From assembly GCA_903856725.1 (NCBI GenBank), contig CAIOCT010000056.1, forward strand, positions 1-32,364: a stretch of DNA of 32,364 nt. The letters are read 5' to 3'. Origin of the DNA: an uncultured Verrucomicrobiota bacterium (GTDB lineage Bacteria; Verrucomicrobiota; Verrucomicrobiia; Opitutales; Opitutaceae). The first letter of the stretch is position 1, and every line of letters starts with the position of its first letter. The notes beneath the pieces are model-generated. The model made no database searches. It was not told the DNA's origin and was given only the letters and a program-made list of their open reading frames with translations. The translations under genes and the position numbers were made by a program. Shown in pieces: positions 7,556 through 15,659 of this stretch.

Positions 7556-8506
7556 TCAAGCGAACCGCGCGGCAAGCAGTGCCTCAACTCGTTGCTTCGA
7601 TGAGAGGACTTCAGCCTGAGTTACGCGCGGGCTCAGCTCAATGACTAGCGTGTGCTCAGGCCGCCAAAAGCTGCTGATCATATTAAAATCAATCTGCCCC
7701 GAGCCGATTGCTTGGTGGTCACGACCATCAGCGCTGACATCATGCAAATGAAAGCCGATTGTGTGGGCCGCATTTCGCGCCAAATGATCGCGGTGTTTCA
7801 ATAAGCCCATTCGGTCCTTAATTTGAGCATGACCAGTATCGTGCCAATAACCACAGGCCGCCGGCTTGCCCGTCGCTGCGATTAGCTCCCCATGATCTGC
7901 ATCGAGAGGTAGCTCTTCAAACTTCTCCCTGTTTTCAAAACCTAACTTAATTCCTTTTTGCTCAGCATAAGGCAACAGGGCGGCCAGTCCCTCTTGAGTG
8001 TTTTTCCAGTAACGCGGCTGGCGATCCGCCAATCGTTTCAGTGATTTTTGCAAAAGCTTATGGTAAACCGGATCTCCCACTAAATCGACGCCTGGGTGAG
8101 CTTCCAGGTAACGATCTAATGGGCGCGCGGGGTTGAACCAGAAAAACTCCACCGCCCCAAGATGCAGCACCAGTTTCGTCGCGTGGACCTGGTGCGCAAA
8201 ATCAATGGTCCGCTTACTTTGCCGGAGCCACATATCGCGCTCCCGCGCATCAGTGGCCGACGGCATATAATGATTCGGCGCAGCATGCGTAACCCCCGTC
8301 GGCAACGGGCAAAAATTGTGCACTGAGGCGATCTTTACGACCCCCTCAGCCACGGCCTTGAGAATGCCTGGTACGAGCACAACCTTGATCCCGTGGCTTA
8401 ATTCCACCCACTCAAAACCCAAGGCAGCCATCTCCTGCAGCATCGCATAGCCATCCTGATGGCGATGCGAACACCAACAGGACGAAAGGGCGACGCGAGG
8501 TTTCAT
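7556..8506 (-). CDS. Sugar phosphate isomerase/epimerase-type TIM-barrel protein (AP_endonuc_2 family)
   Basis: A 316-residue protein of the xylose isomerase-like TIM-barrel superfamily (Pfam AP_endonuc_2), whose members isomerise or epimerise sugars and keto-acids using a divalent metal. Probable metal or substrate residues are visible at the ends of strands: LHLG in the first half, LGFENREKF (Glu), YWHDTGHAQ (His, Asp, His), GFHLHDV and ELSPR (Glu). The N-terminus KPRVALSSCWCSHRHQDGY begins the first strand directly. There is no signal peptide. A job in sugar breakdown alongside the convergent NAL-like lyase is possible, but the substrate is unknown. Confidence 0.75.
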   Translation of the reverse strand: MKPRVALSSCWCSHRHQDGYAMLQEMAALGFEWVELSHGIKVVLVPGILKAVAEGVVKIASVHNFCPLPTGVTHAAPNHYMPSATDARERDMWLRQSKRTIDFAHQVHATKLVLHLGAVEFFWFNPARPLDRYLEAHPGVDLVGDPVYHKLLQKSLKRLADRQPRYWKNTQEGLAALLPYAEQKGIKLGFENREKFEELPLDADHGELIAATGKPAACGYWHDTGHAQIKDRMGLLKHRDHLARNAAHTIGFHLHDVSADGRDHQAIGSGQIDFNMISSFWRPEHTLVIELSPRVTQAEVLSSKQRVEALLAARFA

Positions 8507-8620
8507 GACAAGATCAGACTACACCGCCCAACGCCTGAATCAAGTCACCGCTCATAATCGCAGCCGCTCCCCATTGAGGCGCTGGCAACTTCGATTCAAA
8601 CAAGGTGAAAATGGGACAAG

Positions 8621-8650
8621 AAAAAGGCCGGTCATCCGCAGATGCCGGCC
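8621..8650 (-). terminator. Rho-independent terminator of rpsU
   Basis: On the minus strand GGCCGGCATC pairs with GATGACCGGCC (one bulged A) around a short CTGC-G loop, directly followed by five U residues (8625-8621). It begins 25 bases after the rpsU stop codon. Confidence 0.88.
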
Positions 8651-8675
8651 ATTGAAAATCAACTAGTTCTGAGAA

Positions 8676-8873
8676 TTACTCAGCGTAACGACGGCGGAGC
8701 ATGCAGGTGAAGGCCATGACCTTCTCCTTGCGGCGACGGCGCTCTGAGGGCTTTTCAGCATAGCGCTTCATGCGGGCATCTTTAATGATGCACTCGCGCT
8801 CGAGCTTCTTCTTCATGCGACGTAGCGCACGATCGATCGGCTCATTTTTACGCATTTTGATCTCAATAGACAT
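8676..8873 (-). CDS. rpsU: 30S ribosomal protein bS21
   Basis: A 65-residue, strongly basic protein of the bS21 family, a small-subunit protein near the 3' end of 16S rRNA that influences initiation. The sequence shows the family pattern: IEIKMRKNEPIDRALRRMKK, a middle Lys/Arg helix with IIKDARMKRYAEKPSERRRR and a C-terminal basic tail. The ATG at 8873 has no Shine-Dalgarno sequence (the preceding bases are CTATTTCCC). It is monocistronic, with an intrinsic terminator downstream, and diverges from dnaE across 225 bases that carry four TTAGCC repeats. In Escherichia coli rpsU is instead linked to dnaG and rpoD. Confidence 0.95.
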   Translation of the reverse strand: MSIEIKMRKNEPIDRALRRMKKKLERECIIKDARMKRYAEKPSERRRRKEKVMAFTCMLRRRYAE

Positions 8874-8946
8874 GGGAAATAGACAGGTTGGCGTTGGAGA
8901 AAAGGAGGACGAAGCCAGCCGGTTCCGTCACCGTCAACCCCAATTT

Positions 8947-9076
8947 TTAGCCGATGGCACGCGCTTAGCCAGAATCATCGCCCGCTTAGCCTGAAAGCCA
9001 AGGCCGGCATTCAGCCGTATCTGGGTAAACTTCGGCAGCAAATAACCTTACACTTTACTGCTTGATCGGTTTAGCC
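8947..9076 (+). repeat. Four TTAGCC direct repeats between rpsU and dnaE
   Basis: TTAGCC occurs at 8947, 8965, 8986 and 9071. Two copies extend to CGCTTAGCC (8962-8970, 8983-8991) and two to TTTAGCCGA (first and last). They lie in the 225-base divergent intergenic region and could be protein-binding sites; no known motif is recognised. Confidence 0.5.
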
Positions 9077-9098
9077 GACGGGATTCCCATGATTACCC

Positions 9099-12000
9099 GT
9101 GGGTTCCGTCGACCAAAATTTCGTTCATCTTCACGTCCATAGCGACTACAGCCTCCTCGATGGGGCCTGTCGCATCGACCGATTGATGGATCGCGCCACC
9201 GAACTGGGGATGAAGGCCCTCGCCCTCACCGACCATGGTAATCTTTTTGGCGCGATCGAATTCTACAATCAGGCCAAAGCTAAGGGCATTAAACCACTCG
9301 TGGGCTGCGAACTTTACCTAGCGGCCGGCTCACGCTTAGAACGCACCGCCCGCACCGATGAGGGGAAAAGCATTTTTCACCTCGGCTTGCTCGCAAAGGA
9401 TCTCACGGGGTATCAAAATCTACTCAAGCTAGTCTCCGATGCCCATCTGAAGGGTTTTTATTATAAACCCCGAACCGATCTCGAGACGCTCGCCCGCCAT
9501 GCTCAAGGCTTGATCGGATTTACCGGCTGCCTCGCCTCAGTCGTACCCCAGCATCTGCTGCACGACCGCTTCGCAGAGGCCCGGCAAGCGTGCGGCCGCT
9601 TCGTCGAGATCTTTGGCCGCGAAAATTATTTCGTAGAGATCCAAGACCACGGCATCCCTGAGCAGCGAAAAATTATCCCCGGCCTACTCAAATTAGGTGA
9701 AGAATTTGGCCTGAAAGTAATTTGTTCAAACGACGTTCATTACGTCAATCACACCGATGCTGGACCGCACGATGCGCTGCTGTGCATCCAAACTGGCTCT
9801 AAAATCGCCGAGACTGATCGAATGAAGTTTAGTGGTACCCAGTTCTATCTAAAGTCGCGCGACGAGATGGCATCCCTCTTCGCCGAGATGCCCGCAGCAG
9901 TCTTAAATACTCAACTCGTAGCCGAGATGTGCGATCTCACGATCCCTTTCCCCAAGGGCTCTGAACGCTACCCCAAGTATCCGCTGCCCCCGGAAGTGAA
10001 GACAGATCGCGCTGAGTACCTGAAGCATCTTTGCCTCAGCGGCCTGCTAAATCGCTACGGAGTCGATTACCATAAGCCCAAGAAAGCGACCAACCAAGCG
10101 CTCGCCCACACCCTGATTGAACGGATCGATTACGAACTCTCGATCATTACCAAAACCGGGTTCATCGATTATTTTCTTTTCGTGTGGGATTTTATCGACT
10201 GGGCCAAGCGCCAAGGCATCCCCGTCGGTCCGGGGCGCGGCTCGGGTGCTGGTTGCCTCGTCGCTTATCTGCTCGGCATCACCAATCTCGACCCACTGCG
10301 CTTTAAATTATTGTTTGAGCGCTTTCTGAATCCCGAGCGCGTTTCGCCGCCCGACTTCGATATCGATTTCTGCATGCGCCGTCGCGGTGAGGTCATTGAC
10401 TATGTTCGCCAAAAATATGGCAACGACTGCGTCGCTAATATTATTACCTACGGCACCCTGGGCGCTAAGATGGTGATGCGAGATGTCTCGCGCGTCCACG
10501 ATTTGCCTTACGCCGAAGCGGATCGTTTGGCAAAAATGATTCCCGATGAACTCAACATTGAACTAAAGAGCGCTCTCGAAAAATCGACAGAACTGCGCAA
10601 CGAATTCACCTCTAATCCCCTCGCCAAGAAAATTATCGATCAAGCCCTCGTTCTCGAAGGCATGGTCCGCAATACGGGTAAACACGCCGCGGGCATCATT
10701 ATCACCGATCGCCCCCTGGAAGAATTTGTCCCACTGACGCTCCAAGAAGGCGACGTCACCGTCCAGTACGACATGAATGCCGTCGGCAAGCTGGGCTTGT
10801 TGAAAATGGATTTCCTGGGACTCAAAACGCTCACGGTTCTATCTGATGCCGTGGATAATGTGCGCCGGACCGCCAACCCCCAATTTGATCTGGAGACGAT
10901 CGGCTTTGAGGACCCCAAAACCTATGTTTTACTAAACTCCGGCCGCACCACCGGCGTATTTCAACTCGAGTCAGGCGGCATGCAAAATTTATGCCGACAG
11001 ATCGGTCTCTCCTCGATCGAAGAAATCGTGGCGCTCATCGCGCTCTACCGCCCCGGCCCCATGGAGTGGATTCCCGATTACGTGCGCGGCAAAAAAGAAC
11101 CGAGCACAGTTACTTACCCCCATAAATTACTCGAAGAGGTCTGCCGAGAAACTTACGGCATCATGGTTTACCAAGAGCAAGTCATGGAAGCCGCCAAAAT
11201 CATTGCCGGCTATACGCTGGGCGGTGCGGACATGCTTCGTCGCGCGATGGGCAAAAAAGACGCTGATGCTATGGCCAAGGAACGCGCCAGCTTTGTAGCG
11301 GGAGCCAAGCGGGTAAACAACATCGATGATAAAACAGCTAACTCGATCTTCGATATTCTTAATAAGTTTGCTGGTTACGGTTTCAATAAATCGCACTCCG
11401 CTGCTTATGCCGTCCTCAGCTATCAGACCGGCTACCTCAAAGCGAATTACCCCGTTGAATTCATGGCGGCGATGCTCAGCTCCGAACTGGGCAACTCCGA
11501 AAAAGTTGCGCACTTCGTCGCTGAGTGCGAGGCGATGGGCCTCACGGTCCTCGGACCAGATGTGAACGAAAGCAGGGCAATGTTCACCCCACTACCCGCT
11601 CGCACCCCAACCGGCAACAGTTCCGCCACCAGCACCACCGGAGCCATTCGCTTTGGTTTGGCCGGCATCAAGGGCGTCGGCGAACAAGCGGCGCTCAAAA
11701 TTATCGCAGAACGCGAAGCGCACGGCCCCTTCAAGGATTTTCACGATTTTATCGCCCGCGTGGATGCCCGGGCTCTCAACAAGCGCGTGCTCGAACATTT
11801 AATTAAAACGGGCGCTTTTGATTTCTCGGGTGAACCCCGCGGCGCTTTGTTCGCGCGCATCGATGAAGCACTCGCGGCCTCCGCCGCGCGAGCCCGCGAT
11901 CTGGCGGCGGGGCAGCATTCTTTTCTCGATGAACTTAACGAGCCGGCGGCAGTTGGCAAAACAGCCACCGCTCGTCCCGGGACCGCCCGTCATGCTGACT

Positions 12001-12692
12001 TCACCCCCGCCGAGAAATTGCAGTTCGAGAAAGAACTACTCGGATTTTATATCTCTGGCCACCCCATGAATGCGTACCTCGGTCTTGCTGAGGCACTCGC
12101 CACGCACACCGAGGAAAAAGTGCTGCTCGAAGGGGATCGAATTGAATTCCGCCTCTGCGGCATCGTGTCCGGCATTACGAAAAAACTTTCCCGCCGTGAT
12201 AATCGCCCCTGGGCGTTTTTTAATTTGGCGACTAAACGAGCGACCTTAGCGGTTAATATGTATGCGGAAGCCTACGAAAATTACGGCAAAAATTTAATAG
12301 AAAATCAACCCGCGGTACTCTTGGGAGCAGTCATGCGCGGAAATGATGGCGCCCGCCTTAATATCAAAGAGTGCTATCCCCTCGATACTCACTTGCCCAG
12401 CGCCATCCGTGAGATCACCTGGCTCCTCCACCCCGAGCACCCGACCTTGCCCGATTTTCTTCAAAAACTTCGCTCCACGATTATGGCTGCTGGCGGCGAC
12501 ACGCGCATCAAATTGGGCTTTATTTTCGACGGAAATATTATGCCCCTCGCCGAAGCGCCGGGTAGCCTCAACTGGCGCGTGTCGGCGGCAGCCTTTCAAG
12601 AATTACGCAACCACCCCGCGGTGGCTGGAACACAAGTGGAGGCACGTCGCCTTGAAATTAAAGAATCTCGGCGCTGGGGTAAACGAACCTAA
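9099..12692 (+). CDS. dnaE: DNA polymerase III subunit alpha
   Basis: The 1197-residue catalytic subunit of the replicative polymerase. The PHP domain (about 8-230) keeps all expected metal ligands: His12, His14, Asp21, His46, Glu71, His94, Cys144, Asp212 and His214. The palm has PDFDIDF with catalytic Asp421 and Asp423, preceded by the GPGRGSGAGCLVAY loop; the fingers, tandem helix-hairpin-helix and OB-fold follow. QHSFL at 939-943 sits where DnaE1 proteins carry the beta-clamp peptide. A Pro/Thr/Ser-rich stretch (about 829-848) looks like a local insertion. The start is GTG at 9099; the ATG ten bases upstream is out of frame. The rRNA methyltransferase gene follows after 46 bases. Confidence 0.96.
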   Translation: MGSVDQNFVHLHVHSDYSLLDGACRIDRLMDRATELGMKALALTDHGNLFGAIEFYNQAKAKGIKPLVGCELYLAAGSRLERTARTDEGKSIFHLGLLAKDLTGYQNLLKLVSDAHLKGFYYKPRTDLETLARHAQGLIGFTGCLASVVPQHLLHDRFAEARQACGRFVEIFGRENYFVEIQDHGIPEQRKIIPGLLKLGEEFGLKVICSNDVHYVNHTDAGPHDALLCIQTGSKIAETDRMKFSGTQFYLKSRDEMASLFAEMPAAVLNTQLVAEMCDLTIPFPKGSERYPKYPLPPEVKTDRAEYLKHLCLSGLLNRYGVDYHKPKKATNQALAHTLIERIDYELSIITKTGFIDYFLFVWDFIDWAKRQGIPVGPGRGSGAGCLVAYLLGITNLDPLRFKLLFERFLNPERVSPPDFDIDFCMRRRGEVIDYVRQKYGNDCVANIITYGTLGAKMVMRDVSRVHDLPYAEADRLAKMIPDELNIELKSALEKSTELRNEFTSNPLAKKIIDQALVLEGMVRNTGKHAAGIIITDRPLEEFVPLTLQEGDVTVQYDMNAVGKLGLLKMDFLGLKTLTVLSDAVDNVRRTANPQFDLETIGFEDPKTYVLLNSGRTTGVFQLESGGMQNLCRQIGLSSIEEIVALIALYRPGPMEWIPDYVRGKKEPSTVTYPHKLLEEVCRETYGIMVYQEQVMEAAKIIAGYTLGGADMLRRAMGKKDADAMAKERASFVAGAKRVNNIDDKTANSIFDILNKFAGYGFNKSHSAAYAVLSYQTGYLKANYPVEFMAAMLSSELGNSEKVAHFVAECEAMGLTVLGPDVNESRAMFTPLPARTPTGNSSATSTTGAIRFGLAGIKGVGEQAALKIIAEREAHGPFKDFHDFIARVDARALNKRVLEHLIKTGAFDFSGEPRGALFARIDEALAASAARARDLAAGQHSFLDELNEPAAVGKTATARPGTARHADFTPAEKLQFEKELLGFYISGHPMNAYLGLAEALATHTEEKVLLEGDRIEFRLCGIVSGITKKLSRRDNRPWAFFNLATKRATLAVNMYAEAYENYGKNLIENQPAVLLGAVMRGNDGARLNIKECYPLDTHLPSAIREITWLLHPEHPTLPDFLQKLRSTIMAAGGDTRIKLGFIFDGNIMPLAEAPGSLNWRVSAAAFQELRNHPAVAGTQVEARRLEIKESRRWGKRT

Positions 12693-12707
12693 ACACCACG
12701 CCACTTC

Positions 12708-12733
12708 GGCCCCATCTTAGGGCCACCGTGGCC
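12708..12733 (+). promoter_or_regulatory. Two mutually exclusive short hairpins before the rRNA methyltransferase gene
   Basis: GGCCC (12708-12712) can pair with GGGCC (12720-12724), or GGCCAC (12721-12726) with GTGGCC (12728-12733). The second ends six bases before the ATG. Because they share bases they cannot form together. Regulatory meaning is unproven. Confidence 0.3.
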
Positions 12734-12738
12734 TACTC

Positions 12739-13863
12739 ATGGCTGAATCTTCTATCATCAACAACGCCGCGCGCGTCCTCCAGCTCGTGGCGACGGGCAC
12801 GCCCGCCGATCAAGCGTTACGCGAATCACTCACGCAGAATCGCCATTTCACCGCGCCTGGCGAACGCCGCGGGATCAGTCGAGCCGTCTTTGCTTATTAC
12901 CGCTGGTGGCGCTGGCTGAATGAAAAAGATTCGCGCCAAACTCAACTGGTCGCGGCCCTCGACTGCCAACAGCGCTTTGATAATAATCCCGCGAGCTTAA
13001 AAACTGAAACGCTCGCCGCGCGCGCGGTTCCCGACTGGCTGAAAGCTGAAATGGACGTCATTCCGCCCGCTATGCTGATGCAATGGCAACGTGAACCCGC
13101 CCTCTGGATTCGAGCTAAAGCGGGCACCGGCATAGCCCTCACCAAAAAGCTCAGCCATTTCTTTCCAGCCCCGCAATCACCAGACGCCTTACGCTACACC
13201 GGGATTACGGATCTCTACCGCACTCCGGAGTTTCAAAGTGGCGAATTTGAAATCCAAGATCTGGCGTCTCAGCTCGTCGGTTTGGCGGCGGCCCCCCAGC
13301 CAGGGGAAACGTGGTGGGATGCGTGCGCGGGCGAAGGCGGCAAGACGATGCATCTTTCTGATTTGATGCAGAACAAGGGCCTACTGTGGGCCAGCGACCG
13401 CTCCCTCCGCCGGTTGGCTAAACTTAAAGAACGGGCCGCGCGCGCGCAGGTTTTTAACTTCCGCACCGTGCCTTGGGAAGGGACCGCCAAACCACCGACC
13501 AAAACTAAATTTGATGGCATTCTCGTCGATGCACCCTGCAGTGGCGTCGGGACGTGGCAGCGCAACCCACATGCGCGGTGGACCACGACCCCACAAGACG
13601 TACGCGAACTTGCCGCGGTGCAGCGCCAGCTGCTCGAGCATGTTGCCGGCTCCTTAAAGCTTGGCGGCCGCCTAATCTACGCCGTCTGCACCCTGACCCG
13701 AGCGGAGACAACCGCGCTAGCGGAAGCCTTCTCGGCCGCGCATCCGGAATTAGAACCGCTTCCCCTCACCACTTTGGGTTCGCCCCTTTCCGCCCTGACC
13801 CTCTGGCCGCAAGATCTCAACGCGAACGGCATGTTCATCGCTGCTTGGCGCAAGAAAAATTGA
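12739..13863 (+). CDS. RsmB/NOP2/Sun-family cytosine-C5 RNA methyltransferase
   Basis: A 374-residue SAM-dependent m5C methyltransferase, probably acting on 16S rRNA like RsmB. The N-terminal 60-120 residues are helical and resemble a shortened NusB-like domain; the core has QDLASQ (173-178), motif I DACAGEGGKT (194-203), motif IV DAPCSGVGTW with Cys267 and motif VI YAVCTLTRAET with Cys317. Cys317 should be the catalytic nucleophile and Cys267 the release cysteine. The full-length RsmB of Escherichia coli is longer (about 430), so the RNA-binding N-terminus is reduced. It lies 46 bases after dnaE in the same direction. Confidence 0.88.
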   Translation: MAESSIINNAARVLQLVATGTPADQALRESLTQNRHFTAPGERRGISRAVFAYYRWWRWLNEKDSRQTQLVAALDCQQRFDNNPASLKTETLAARAVPDWLKAEMDVIPPAMLMQWQREPALWIRAKAGTGIALTKKLSHFFPAPQSPDALRYTGITDLYRTPEFQSGEFEIQDLASQLVGLAAAPQPGETWWDACAGEGGKTMHLSDLMQNKGLLWASDRSLRRLAKLKERAARAQVFNFRTVPWEGTAKPPTKTKFDGILVDAPCSGVGTWQRNPHARWTTTPQDVRELAAVQRQLLEHVAGSLKLGGRLIYAVCTLTRAETTALAEAFSAAHPELEPLPLTTLGSPLSALTLWPQDLNANGMFIAAWRKKN

Positions 13864-13947
13864 ATCAGTGCGACGAGGCTGACGGGAAATAATTTTACCC
13901 ACGCTTAGTCGCGCAAAGTCCGAACTGCCCCCGATCCTCAACATTCC

Positions 13948-14745
13948 TTGGAACCTTCGGTAGAAAAAATCACCGCCGCGACTGTTTGCGCGGACTTTAA
14001 TGCCATCAACACGGTGCTGCATTACACGCGCGCCGCGCATTTTATTGGCTTGTGGAAATCCGAGTTGGTTTTGTTTAAAAAGTATTTCCCCGATCAGACG
14101 ATGCCGCTATTGGAAGCTGGTTGCGGCGCCGGTCGCGTAGCCGTCGGACTTTGGCATCAAGGCTATCGGCAAATCACGGCTTTTGATTTTGCCTCTGAAT
14201 TAATCGAACAAGCCATCAATCTCACCCAAGAGCAGGGCATCACAGGCATTACTTTCTTGCAGGCCGATGCGACGCAACCGCTGACCAATCCTCCCTTCAA
14301 CGACCAGCCCTTCGGTGGTGTCATGTTTATGTTTAATGGGCTGATGCAAATCCCTGGCCGCGCGCACCGACGCGCCGCATTGACTGCGCTGCATCAGGCC
14401 TGCCGCCCCGACGCCCACTTTATTTTCACAACACACGACCGTGAAGACCCGGCCGACCTGAAAGAGTGGGCCAAAGAAGCAGCGCGCTGGGCCCGCGGTG
14501 AGCAAAATCCGCGTTTATTAGAATTTGGCGACCGCTACTTTAGCGACGAAACGGGGAACACCTTTATGCATCTGCCGGATCGGCGCGAGGTACTGGAAGA
14601 CTTAGCAGCCACTCATTGGGCGCACATAGAAGATGCCACCCGCAATGAACTCGCGAGCGAGACACCGAAAGTGAGAAATTTTTCTGATAATTGCCGATTC
14701 TGGGTCGCTCAAAAATTGACTGCACCCACTTCGCCTACGAGGTGA
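13948..14745 (+). CDS. Class I SAM-dependent methyltransferase
   Basis: A 265-residue Rossmann-fold methyltransferase of unknown substrate. Motif I is LLEAGCGAGRVAVGL (54-68), followed by an acidic residue in ITAFDFASELI and FLQADATQPL, the usual SAM-contact order. The best start is a TTG at 13948; no in-frame ATG lies before the conserved core until Met52, which would remove the N-terminal helices. The gene lies 84 bases downstream of the RNA methyltransferase and 62 bases upstream of the HemX/CcsA-like gene. Members of this broad group methylate small molecules, lipids or proteins, and nothing nearby decides which. Confidence 0.8.
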   Translation: MEPSVEKITAATVCADFNAINTVLHYTRAAHFIGLWKSELVLFKKYFPDQTMPLLEAGCGAGRVAVGLWHQGYRQITAFDFASELIEQAINLTQEQGITGITFLQADATQPLTNPPFNDQPFGGVMFMFNGLMQIPGRAHRRAALTALHQACRPDAHFIFTTHDREDPADLKEWAKEAARWARGEQNPRLLEFGDRYFSDETGNTFMHLPDRREVLEDLAATHWAHIEDATRNELASETPKVRNFSDNCRFWVAQKLTAPTSPTR

Positions 14746-14807
14746 CGCGGCAATTAATTTCTGCTGTAATCCTTGCGGCACAGCTCCGCTGCTGCCAAAT
14801 TAGGTCA

Positions 14808-15656
14808 ATGGCCTCACTCTTCACTGACCGCGCCCTTCTCTGGCTCGGCGCCCTCCTTTACCTCGCGGGTTTTCTCGCTGGCCTCATCGGGCTCACGCGG
14901 CGCCAATCACCCACGGGACTCCGGACGATGCTCAATATTCTTCTGATCGGCGGCTGGGGCTTCCAATGGCTCGGCCTCTATCAACGCGGTCTGGTCGGCC
15001 GAGGCTGCCCCCTGGGCAACACGTTTGAAATTGTTCAATTCGTCGCGTGGTCGGCTATGCTCGTTTATTTCTTCGTTGGCTCCACTTTTCGCGTCAGCCT
15101 ACTCGGACTATTCACCGCTGGTTATGCGGCGACCCTCGCGCTCGTTTCATTGCTTATTCCCCAATGGGATTTAGTCCGTGGCCAGAAACTTTTCGGAAAT
15201 AATCCGTGGATTGAAGCTCATGCCGCCCTCGCGGTTTTCAGTTATGGGGTTTTTGGGTTACTCACACTGACTTCACTGATGCAGCTCCTGCAAAATTGGA
15301 GTCTAAAAAATAAACGCCTGAATGGTTTGTTTTGGTTTCTCCCCTCAATTGTTCAATTAGAACAAATCAATTATCGTCTTGTTTTGCTCGGGGTGACCTT
15401 GCTCAGCATCTCTTTGTCAGTCGGCGCGTCATGGTGGGTGCGCAATATTGAATCGGTCCATCTCCCTAAATTGATGGTCACCGTAGGGGTGTGGCTGGCT
15501 TACCTCATTGTGTTGCTTCTTCGCTGGCGCGGTCGACTCGTCTCCGTTCGTTTCGCCTGGGTATGCCTTATTTTATTCGGCCTAGCCCTACTCTCACTCG
15601 GGCCCGTCAATGCTAACCGCCACGGTTACCAGCCGGTCATCCTGACGCCCCGCTGA
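14808..15656 (+). CDS. HemX/CcsA-like integral membrane protein
   Basis: A 282-residue protein with about eight transmembrane helices in the cytochrome c assembly (CcsA/HemX) family. Two family histidines are visible, His138 in WIEAHAALAVFSYG and His272 in NRHGY, but the tryptophan-rich WWD haem-handling motif of true CcsA is absent; that loop reads GASWWVRNIESVHLPKL. This and the position 3 bases before hemA, in one transcription unit, point to a HemX-type protein, which in Bacillus lowers the amount of glutamyl-tRNA reductase. An in-frame extension to 14691 exists but overlaps the methyltransferase and adds no homology; the ATG at 14808 has a weak AGG four bases before it. Confidence 0.78.
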   Translation: MASLFTDRALLWLGALLYLAGFLAGLIGLTRRQSPTGLRTMLNILLIGGWGFQWLGLYQRGLVGRGCPLGNTFEIVQFVAWSAMLVYFFVGSTFRVSLLGLFTAGYAATLALVSLLIPQWDLVRGQKLFGNNPWIEAHAALAVFSYGVFGLLTLTSLMQLLQNWSLKNKRLNGLFWFLPSIVQLEQINYRLVLLGVTLLSISLSVGASWWVRNIESVHLPKLMVTVGVWLAYLIVLLLRWRGRLVSVRFAWVCLILFGLALLSLGPVNANRHGYQPVILTPR

Positions 15657-15659
15657 ACG

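Noticed and set aside
9089-9101. ATG ten bases before the dnaE start as an alternative start
   Set aside because: It is in a different frame; the DnaE frame opens properly at the GTG at 9099, directly before the conserved HLHVHSDYS motif.
11127-11513. 128-codon open frame antisense to dnaE
   Set aside because: The polymerase reading on the plus strand is continuous and conserved here.
15349-15365. Inverted repeat TTGTTC-AATTA-GAACAA
   Set aside because: It is inside the HemX-like coding region, short, and of a size expected by chance in 32 kb.
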